The translations under genes and the position numbers were made by a program. From positions 1 to 64,000 of the forward strand of contig CALVXG010000013.1 in NCBI GenBank assembly GCA_944368925.1: DNA of 64,000 nt, written 5' to 3'. Positions 57,875 through 64,000 of this stretch are shown one piece after another. The stretch's first letter is position 1; each line of letters starts with the position of its first letter. Origin of the DNA: an uncultured Clostridia bacterium (GTDB taxonomy: Bacteria; Bacillota; Clostridia; Christensenellales; Borkfalkiaceae). The notes beneath the pieces were generated by a model. The model saw nothing but the letters and a program-made list of their open reading frames with translations, was not told the origin of the DNA and did no database searches.

Positions 57875-59401
57875 TCACCTGAAATTTTCATAACTGCGGT
57901 AGGACACCGCTTCGAGAATGTGCGCGGGCAGGATCTGCTCGCTCGTCTCCATGTCCGCGATCGTGCGCGCCACTTTGATGATCCTCGCCCGTGCGCGCGC
58001 CGAAAGTTTCAGCTTTTCGAACGACATGCGCAGAATGTCTTCGCACTCGCGCGAAAGACGGCAGAATTTCTGCATTTCCCGCTCGCCCATGTCCGCATTC
58101 GTCGCCGTCTTCGGCATTCCCGCAAAGCGGTTTCGCTGAATTTCCCGCGTACGTTCCACTCTTTTTTTGACAACTTCCGAACTCTCTTCCGCCGCGTCCG
58201 ATACGAGATCGTCGTACTTGACCGAGTCCACTTCCACCTGGATATCGATGCGGTCCAAAAGCGGCCCGCTCAGCCGCGAACGGTATTTATGGATCGCCGC
58301 GGGCGTACACGTGCAGACCTTGTCGCTGCTTCCGTAATTGCCGCACGGGCAGGGATTCATGCTCGCGCAGAGCATGAAATTCGCGGGATAGGTGACCGCA
58401 CCGCCCGCACGCGTGACGGTGATGCAGCCGTCTTCCAACGGCTGGCGCAGCGCTTCGAGCGCGCTCCTGTGGTATTCGGGCAGCTCGTCCAAAAACAAGA
58501 CCCCGCGGTGCGCGAGGCTGATCTCCCCCGGCTTTACCGTGCGCGTGCCGCCCCCGCAGAGCGACACCGTCGTCGCCGTATGGTGCGGCGTCCGGAAAGG
58601 CCGCAGCGTCACGATCCCCTCTTCGCCGAGGATCCCCGCCACCGAATGAATTTTCGTCACTTCCAGCGCTTCCTCAAACGTCATGTCGGGCATGATCGTC
58701 GGAATGCACTTCGCAAGCATCGTCTTGCCCGCGCCGGGCGGCCCGACCAGAAGAAGATTGTGCCCGCCCGATACCGCCACTTCCAGCGCGCGCTTAGCCA
58801 CCGCCTGCCCCTTCACAAACGCCAGATCGGACGAATATTTCCCGCGCGCGGCCGCTTCGTATTTTTTTACCGCGAGCGGCGTAAGACGCGCAAGTCCGCT
58901 CAGATGATCCGCCACCTGCGTCAGCGTTCCCGCCGCATAAATTTCCAGTCCCTCTATGTACGCCGCCTCTTCCGCATTCCCCGCGGGCAGAATAAACCGC
59001 GTAAACCCGCGCGCCTTCGCCGAAATCAGCAAAGGCAAGATGCCCGTCACGGGCCGCACGCTCCCGTCCAGCGCAAGCTCGCCCAAAAACACCGTGTTGC
59101 CCGTGTCCGCGCCCGCAAGCTGGCCCGTCGCCTTTAAAATTCCCACCGCAATGGGAAGATCGTACCAGCTCCCTTCCTTTTTCAGATCCGCAGGCGCAAG
59201 GTTGACCGTGATCTTCTGCGCGGGAAACTTCCGCCCGCTGTTTTTCAGCGCCGAACGCACGCGCTCGCGGCTTTCCCGCACCGCCGCGTCCGCAAGCCCC
59301 ACCAGCTCATAGGAAGGAAGCCCGTTGTTGATGTCCGTTTCCACTTCCACGGGAATGCCGTCCAACCCCGCCAGCGCAAAACTCATTACTTTGGATAACA
59401 T
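57875..59401 (-). CDS. comM: ComM/YifB-family Mg-chelatase-like AAA+ ATPase
   Basis: A 508-residue protein with an N-terminal Lon-S16-like fold ('VEVETDINNGLPSYELVGLAD'), central Walker A 'LLVGPPGAGKTMLAKCIP', Walker B 'GVLFLDELPEY' and a C-terminal Mg-chelatase domain. In Vibrio ComM is a helicase that drives branch migration during transformation. The ATG follows AAGGAGGGGG. It is the first of comM-dprA-topA. With dprA it suggests a potential for DNA uptake, but no com pilus genes are in the window. Confidence 0.96.
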   Translation of the reverse strand: MLSKVMSFALAGLDGIPVEVETDINNGLPSYELVGLADAAVRESRERVRSALKNSGRKFPAQKITVNLAPADLKKEGSWYDLPIAVGILKATGQLAGADTGNTVFLGELALDGSVRPVTGILPLLISAKARGFTRFILPAGNAEEAAYIEGLEIYAAGTLTQVADHLSGLARLTPLAVKKYEAAARGKYSSDLAFVKGQAVAKRALEVAVSGGHNLLLVGPPGAGKTMLAKCIPTIMPDMTFEEALEVTKIHSVAGILGEEGIVTLRPFRTPHHTATTVSLCGGGTRTVKPGEISLAHRGVLFLDELPEYHRSALEALRQPLEDGCITVTRAGGAVTYPANFMLCASMNPCPCGNYGSSDKVCTCTPAAIHKYRSRLSGPLLDRIDIQVEVDSVKYDDLVSDAAEESSEVVKKRVERTREIQRNRFAGMPKTATNADMGEREMQKFCRLSRECEDILRMSFEKLKLSARARARIIKVARTIADMETSEQILPAHILEAVSYRSYENFR

Positions 59402-59466
59402 GCTCTCCCCCTCCTTTTCCGCACGAAACCGCGCCCGTCTGCGCCCCGCAAAACGACAAACGTCCT

Positions 59467-59500
59467 CCGTCTTTTGCGCCGCTTTCGGCGCAAAAGACGG
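59467..59500. terminator. Hairpin with GCGCAAAA core upstream of comM
   Basis: CCGTCTTTTGCGCCG and its complement with a 4-base loop. Confidence 0.6.
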
Positions 59501-59544
59501 GCAGAAAACACCCGCAGGCGCATAATTTTTCTCAAAAAGAGCGC

Positions 59545-59579
59545 AAAAATACCGCGCATACGCGAGCGCGGATATTTTT
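59545..59579 (-). terminator. Terminator of the membrane glycosyltransferase gene
   Basis: AAAAATA-c-CGCGC pairs imperfectly with GCGCG-g-ATATTTTT, 9 bases after the stop codon. Confidence 0.65.
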
Positions 59580-59587
59580 GTCTTATT

Positions 59588-61729
59588 TTATCTGTAAATG
59601 CCGTTGTTTAAAAACGTCGTCCAGCCGAAGCAGATCTTCGCCGCGAGCGGCGCCATCGGAATGCCGAACAGCATCGGCACGGTCAGAACGAAGATCACCG
59701 CGTACACAACGCTCATGCCCGTCAGAACTTTCAGAGTCGTGCTCATCGGTATGCCGAACACCTTTTTCTTCGCGCCCGTGTCGTGCGCGTACGCCGTGCA
59801 GAACATCAGCACCGCAAACCCCGCATAGAAAACGGAGAACAGCATGCTCTGTGCCGCGCTCACGCTGCCCGTAAACAAGTACTGCAACAGCGACGTCACA
59901 AGGCCCGCCAAAAGCAGGAAGTACGCATTCAGTATGCGCGGCGTATGCTCGGACGCATACGCGCTCTTTTGCCTGCCCGTCGCAAAATACACGATGACGT
60001 ATACCGTCGTGAAGATCAGCCCGATCAGCGACGTGATCGCAACCGCAAGGTTCATCTGCGCATTCATCGCGTTGTAGACGCTCTCACTCCCCGCCGCAAA
60101 CAGCGTCGCGCCTTTGAGCGCTATAAACCACCCGAACGGGTTCACCGCATTGGCCGCCGTGTACGCCGTCACGTTCGAAAGGGCGAAACTGTCTTTCACC
60201 GCCGCCCAGACAAGCCCGAATATGCCGATCGACGGAACCGCAGGGTTCGCATCGTACAGCTTTACGTACGTAAAATAGGAAGGGATCGCCGAAAGAATGG
60301 TCACAAGCACCGTCGCCGCCACAAACGATACGATAAAGAAAAGCCACACGATCCGCGTCGTATACCCGTTTTCCATACGGATCAGACGCTCCTGCTGTTC
60401 GCTCTCCTGCAAGTTCTTCAGCATCGTCTCCTGCGAAGTCTCATGCGCGTTCTTGTCCAGCGCCGCCCTGCGCACCGCCGCAAGTTCCGCTTTGCCCTCC
60501 CGATGCACGCGCACCCAGCCGACTACAAACAGCGCCGCCAGCCCGATCAGAGCAAACACCGCCTTCGGATCCGTTGCAAACGCAAACGCGAAAAAGATCC
60601 CCGACACCAAAACGTTCGACGCCGATTTTACGGGACGTTCCTTGGAAATTCCGTCTTCGTAGAAGCGGAACATGAAATAATACGCCGCCACCACGCACAG
60701 CGCGATCAGCGAATACCCAAGCCCCAGTCTGCCCACCGTCAGCGCCAGTCCGCCCAGCGCCGCAAAGCCCGCAAACAAGAACCCGAACCCGCCGCTCTTG
60801 AACAGCCGCTTGCCCAAAAAGTACGCAAACGCCACCGTCGCCGCCGAACAGATCACCGAGAAAATGCGAAGTCCGAACGGATTCGTCCCGAAGATCAGCG
60901 TGCCGAGCATGGGCAAAAGCACCGCAAACGGCCCGAAATCTGTCTGCGCATGGAACGATCCTTCCACAACCATCCTGCCGAGCAGCAGATCGTCGATCTG
61001 CATCAGCGTGTATTTCTCATCCTGCGTGAAATCCGTGTACACCGTGCTGCCGTCCGCAACGTTCCCCTGCGCGTCCGTCAGCCGCGACGGATCCCCCGCC
61101 TTTCCGTATTCCTTCGTCTTGTCGTTCCGCGTGAACAGCTCACGGCAGCTCGTCCATTGCGTGTCCGTAAAATACGACCGCACACTCTTTTCCGACGTGT
61201 ACGCGGGGATCACGTTCCCGTCCGTATCCACAAACACCACTTCGTTGACAAGCATCTCCGTCTTCGCCGTCAGACGAATGAGACAGTAATTCGTGCTCAA
61301 AGACTTCCCCGATTCGGTAAGGTCAAATACCTTCACCCAATCGTAGTTCGTTCCCTTCGCCGTTCCCGACGCATATACGTTCCCCAGCGTCACGCTGCCC
61401 AGCGACGATAAGTTGAACGAGGGCGTCGAAGTCGTCTTGGACGCATAACGGAATTCCACCTGGAAATCTTTCCCGATCTCTCCGTATACGCTCCCCACGT
61501 TCAGATATACCTTGTCCAGCTTCGCCCCGTTCTGGTAATCCAAATAAAATACGACGTTGGAATCTGCCGCCATATAATAGGACGAACCGTACCCCGAAAA
61601 TCCACCGATCGTGCACGCGCTCAGTATAAAAAATACCAGCACCAACACGAAGGCCGCTTTCCCGAACACGGATACCTTCCGCACGCGCTCCTTCAGTCTT
61701 TGGATACGGGACTGTCTTTCTATCTGCAT
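59588..61729 (-). CDS. GT39/PMT-like membrane glycosyltransferase
   Basis: A 713-residue polytopic membrane protein. After the first helix (about 24-44) comes an extracytoplasmic beta-rich domain of roughly 190 residues. Then 'SFHAQTDFGPFAVLLPMLG' and 'GTNPFGLRIFSVICSAATV' resemble the first loop and following helices of dolichyl/polyprenyl-phosphate-mannose type enzymes (GT39/PMT, ArnT). At least ten further helices follow, with a charged cytoplasmic loop (about 415-455). Such enzymes transfer sugars from lipid carriers to extracytoplasmic acceptors. It is a single gene with a TTTACA-17-TATAAT promoter. The acceptor, perhaps surface proteins, is unknown. Confidence 0.78.
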   Translation of the reverse strand: MQIERQSRIQRLKERVRKVSVFGKAAFVLVLVFFILSACTIGGFSGYGSSYYMAADSNVVFYLDYQNGAKLDKVYLNVGSVYGEIGKDFQVEFRYASKTTSTPSFNLSSLGSVTLGNVYASGTAKGTNYDWVKVFDLTESGKSLSTNYCLIRLTAKTEMLVNEVVFVDTDGNVIPAYTSEKSVRSYFTDTQWTSCRELFTRNDKTKEYGKAGDPSRLTDAQGNVADGSTVYTDFTQDEKYTLMQIDDLLLGRMVVEGSFHAQTDFGPFAVLLPMLGTLIFGTNPFGLRIFSVICSAATVAFAYFLGKRLFKSGGFGFLFAGFAALGGLALTVGRLGLGYSLIALCVVAAYYFMFRFYEDGISKERPVKSASNVLVSGIFFAFAFATDPKAVFALIGLAALFVVGWVRVHREGKAELAAVRRAALDKNAHETSQETMLKNLQESEQQERLIRMENGYTTRIVWLFFIVSFVAATVLVTILSAIPSYFTYVKLYDANPAVPSIGIFGLVWAAVKDSFALSNVTAYTAANAVNPFGWFIALKGATLFAAGSESVYNAMNAQMNLAVAITSLIGLIFTTVYVIVYFATGRQKSAYASEHTPRILNAYFLLLAGLVTSLLQYLFTGSVSAAQSMLFSVFYAGFAVLMFCTAYAHDTGAKKKVFGIPMSTTLKVLTGMSVVYAVIFVLTVPMLFGIPMAPLAAKICFGWTTFLNNGIYR

Positions 61730-61796
61730 ATTCTGTCACCTGTTTCCCTGAAAATCTCCGACCCCGCCTCACAGACGGCCGGTCAAGCTATATTCC

Positions 61797-61825
61797 ATTA
61801 TAACGCAAAAAAAACAATCTGTAAA
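61797..61825 (-). promoter_or_regulatory. Promoter of the membrane glycosyltransferase gene
   Basis: TTTACA and TATAAT, 17-base spacing, minus strand. Confidence 0.7.
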
Positions 61826-61958
61826 CCCCTTTTGCCCGATCCGATGCAAAAATTCCGCCAAATACCCCTTCTGTACCCTTTTTTCGCCCTTTTCGGACTT
61901 TTTAAAACCCGCGTTCCCCGCTTTTTCACGGCGGCCGCGCTTTTGAAGAAAAAAGAAT

Positions 61959-61988
61959 GCGCGGCGCAAAAATCTTTTTGCGCCGCGC
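61959..61988. terminator. Terminator with GCGCAAAAA core after the MATE gene
   Basis: GCGCGGCGCAAAAA and its complement with a 2-base loop, 20 bases after the stop codon. Confidence 0.7.
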
Positions 61989-62008
61989 AAGACCGAAAGG
62001 AGCGTATT

Positions 62009-63328
62009 TTAAGCGGCGCGCCGCAAAGAGCGCCGTTTAAGAAAGGCGTACGCCGCGAGCGAAGCGGCGCAGACGGGGATCTCGCACGCGGGAAAAGCCA
62101 GCCATACGCCCGTCTCGCCCCACAGCGCGGCCAAAAGAAAAGCGGCGGGAATGAGCAGGGCGAAGCCGCGCAAAAGCGACAGGATATGCGCGGGAAGCGG
62201 GGTTTCCGTCGCCGCGAAATAGGAACAAAAGAGAATGTTGAGGCCCGCAAACGGTGCGGCGATAAAGTAAAGTTTCAGACCGCGGACTGCCATTTCCTGC
62301 AGGAGGAGAGAAGAGTCTTTGTTAAAAATCTGCGATACGGGTGCGGCAAATACGAACAAAACGAGGTACGCGGCCGCAGCGAATGCCAGACAACACGCCG
62401 CCGCCATAAAGAGCAGGGAGCGTTCGGAGCGGGCGTCCGCATTTGCCCGCGCGCGGCTGAGCAGCGGCTGCACGCCCTGCGAGATCCCGTTGAACACCGA
62501 AAGGACGACCAGCGAAATATTGGCGATGACGCCGTATGCCGCCACCCCTGTATTCCCCGCGATGCGCAAGAACAGAAAATTGAAGACGAGGATCGCCGCC
62601 GCCGAAGCGAGCTGTTCGACGAGCGCGGGAAAGCCAAGCGTAAAGTTAAAGCGCATGAGCGGAAGGGACACGCCCCGCCGCAGAAAATGAAAACCGTTTT
62701 TTCCGCGCAAAACGTGCGAGGCGGAAAAGAACAACCCGATGACGGGCGCAAACCCCGTCGCGAGCACCGCGCCGAACATTCCGAGCCCGCAGGGAAAAAT
62801 AAAGACATAGTCCAAAAGGATATTCGCAAGGCTCCCCGAGACCGTGGCAAACATGGCGGTGTGCGGCGCGCCGTCGTTGCGCACAAAGCACAAAAGCACC
62901 GTGTTGAACAAAAACGCGGGCGAAAACAGGAGGAGCACTTTGAGATAGATGCGCGTCATGGCAAAGGTCTGCGCGTCGGCGCCGAGCAGGCGCGAAAGCG
63001 CCCCCGCCCCGAAACACCCCGCCAGCATATAGATAACGGAAAAGAAGGCCGCAAGATACACCGTGTTCGTAAAGACGCGGCTGGCATTCTGCTCGTCCCC
63101 CTGCGTCTTGTACACGGAATATTTGGTCGCCCCGCCGATCCCCAGCATCAGCGCCGTGCCGTTGATCAGATTGTAGACGGGGATCGCAAGATTCAGCGCC
63201 GCAAGTCCGTCCGTTCCCATCCCCTGCGCCACAAAAAACGTGTCCGCCAGAATATAACAGGATACCCCTACCATCCCCAGCACGCTCAATAACGCGTACC
63301 GCGTAAATTCTTTCGCAAGTTTTTTCAT
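62009..63328 (-). CDS. MATE-family multidrug/toxin efflux transporter
   Basis: The start is ATG 63328 (MKKLAKEFTRY); the longer frame to 63430 runs through the structured leader. The 439-residue product has twelve predicted helices in two homologous halves. MATE landmarks include 'VLGMVGVSCYILADTFFVAQ', 'DGLAALNLAIPVYNLI', 'GIGGATKYSVYKTQGDE' and 'ANILLDYVFIF' in the first half, and 'GISQGVQPLLSRARAN' in the second. These exporters use Na+ or H+ gradients to expel cationic compounds. The gene has a strong promoter and a leader of about 150 bases rich in hairpins, which suggests regulated expression. Confidence 0.93.
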   Translation of the reverse strand: MKKLAKEFTRYALLSVLGMVGVSCYILADTFFVAQGMGTDGLAALNLAIPVYNLINGTALMLGIGGATKYSVYKTQGDEQNASRVFTNTVYLAAFFSVIYMLAGCFGAGALSRLLGADAQTFAMTRIYLKVLLLFSPAFLFNTVLLCFVRNDGAPHTAMFATVSGSLANILLDYVFIFPCGLGMFGAVLATGFAPVIGLFFSASHVLRGKNGFHFLRRGVSLPLMRFNFTLGFPALVEQLASAAAILVFNFLFLRIAGNTGVAAYGVIANISLVVLSVFNGISQGVQPLLSRARANADARSERSLLFMAAACCLAFAAAAYLVLFVFAAPVSQIFNKDSSLLLQEMAVRGLKLYFIAAPFAGLNILFCSYFAATETPLPAHILSLLRGFALLIPAAFLLAALWGETGVWLAFPACEIPVCAASLAAYAFLKRRSLRRAA

Positions 63329-63481
63329 TCTCCGCGCCCCCCGCAGATCTTTTTGCCCCCGTGCGCCGAAACCTCGTTTCGGCATAAAAAATGCGCCGGC
63401 AATTTTATGTCTGCTAAGGCCTGACGACATAAATCCCGACGCTCACGCTTACCCGGCGGCAATACGCAATCTCTTTTCGTT
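63329..63481 (-). promoter_or_regulatory. Structured leader of the MATE gene, unidentified
   Basis: About 150 untranslated bases with stems TTTATGTC/GACATAAA (63395-63433 region) and CGAAAC/GTTTCG (63364-63381 region) plus GC-rich complementary blocks. It matches no riboswitch I know, including ykkC/guanidine types. It may be a novel regulatory RNA or an attenuator. Confidence 0.35.
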
Positions 63482-63487
63482 TTTTCT

Positions 63488-63516
63488 ACAATACCATACG
63501 CGGCGGCGTTTGTCAA
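63488..63516 (-). promoter_or_regulatory. Promoter of the MATE gene
   Basis: TTGACA and TATTGT with 17-base spacing on the minus strand. The -35 box falls in the loop of the terminator at 63500-63530. Confidence 0.75.
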
Positions 63517-63530
63517 GCAAACGCCGCCGC
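63500..63530. terminator. Terminator downstream of the right-edge gene
   Basis: GCGGCGGCGTTTG and its complement around a 5-base loop, 18 bases after the stop of the 63548 gene. Confidence 0.65.
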
Positions 63531-63547
63531 TTTGTTCTCCTGTCCGT

Positions 63548-64000
63548 TCAATTCAAAGGCTGGATCGTTATCACTTCCGCCTGATATTCGGTTTCCCGAT
63601 ACAGTTTCGCTTCCACCGCCGTTTTTCCGCCTTCGCCCGTCGTCAGTACAAGCTCATATACCGTCGTGCCCATCGCCTCTTCCACGCGCACAAACGCTTT
63701 GTCCCCTTCCGTGTAAAGTATCCCGCGATCACAGATATATCCCTGATTCCTGCTCTCCACACGATCATCTATGTACGTGTCCGTCATGTCGTAATACCAG
63801 ATCTGATCGGACAAACCTGTCCCGTACGTCGCATACGCCGCAATCATCCCCGGCGCCACGGGCACCGCCCCGTCCATGTACCAAAGATATTCCTCGGACA
63901 CAACCTCTTCCGCACCCGTACGCTCTCCGTACCAGAAATAATACATGCTGTCACTGACGGGTTTGAATACATAAACACTGCTGCCCATCAGCATAATATA
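63548..64000 (-). CDS. C-terminal part of an unrecognised, probably secreted protein
   Basis: The frame is open to the right edge, so the N-terminus is missing. A Met at 63994 is probably internal and no ribosome site can be seen. The visible 150 residues are rich in Tyr, Glu and Val and appear mostly beta-stranded ('YYFWYGERTG', 'SDQIWYYDMTDTY', 'TTVYELVLTTGEGG'). This is compatible with a propeller-type or lipoprotein extracellular domain. I recognise no family. Confidence 0.7.
   Translation of the reverse strand, partial: YIMLMGSSVYVFKPVSDSMYYFWYGERTGAEEVVSEEYLWYMDGAVPVAPGMIAAYATYGTGLSDQIWYYDMTDTYIDDRVESRNQGYICDRGILYTEGDKAFVRVEEAMGTTVYELVLTTGEGGKTAVEAKLYRETEYQAEVITIQPLN

Overview
The window looks like a chromosomal segment of a fermentative Bacillota, most likely an uncultured gut Clostridia (a Christensenellales/Borkfalkia-like lineage is a guess). 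The evidence is a CIRCE-controlled hslV-hslU locus, a comM-dprA-topA-trmFO-hslV-hslU order resembling Bacillus subtilis, an FMN riboswitch before a RibU-type S component, CUT1 sugar importers without their own ATPase, and consensus sigma-A promoters. Both ends are cut inside genes (1-1064 and 63548-64000). No rRNA, tRNA or CRISPR array was seen.

Left part (1-13540): one long minus-strand glycan-utilisation operon reads from 12429 to the left edge. It encodes two non-catalytic secreted beta-sandwich proteins, a solute-binding lipoprotein, an unusual MalF permease with a large extracytoplasmic N-terminal domain, a MalG permease, a GH-A-like DUF5722 protein, a metallo-beta-lactamase-fold lipoprotein and another secreted protein. 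A divergent AraC regulator (12719) probably controls it.

Accessory zone (about 13549-20700): a small ORF, a 5'-truncated large serine recombinase, an AT-rich HNH endonuclease gene and a 3' lipoprotein remnant look like the scar of a mobile element. Beyond an LRR gene lies the most interesting locus: a near-perfect promoter, a compact structured leader RNA closed by an inverted repeat, a NERD-nuclease/SF1-helicase and a retron-like reverse transcriptase, arranged as leader RNA, effector, RT. It may be an undescribed retron-like defence system. An orphan PduB-type microcompartment shell gene (21155) follows on the other strand.

Middle part (22307-36132): a second minus-strand glycan operon under its own AraC regulator encodes a Gfo/Idh/MocA oxidoreductase, a 1611-residue surface protein with near-identical internal repeats, a secreted tyrosine phosphatase, a large lipoprotein, a solute-binding protein and two permeases. 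Four large secreted proteins in the two operons share a C-terminal signal (Cys-x-[SG]-Ser-[VA]-x-Gly, hydrophobic helix, basic tail) that looks like an LPXTG-independent sorting signal.

Right part (36652-64000): mostly core genes. These are icd with a polysaccharide deacetylase; tsaE-tsaB-rimI-hydrolase-murF-ddl; ribU; glyA; hisS-rseC-trxA; trmFO-hslV-hslU; topA, dprA and comM; a GT39-like membrane glycosyltransferase; and a MATE exporter with a long structured leader. Many gene borders carry long perfect GC-rich inverted repeats acting as bidirectional terminators, several sharing a GCGCAAA/TTTGCGC core.
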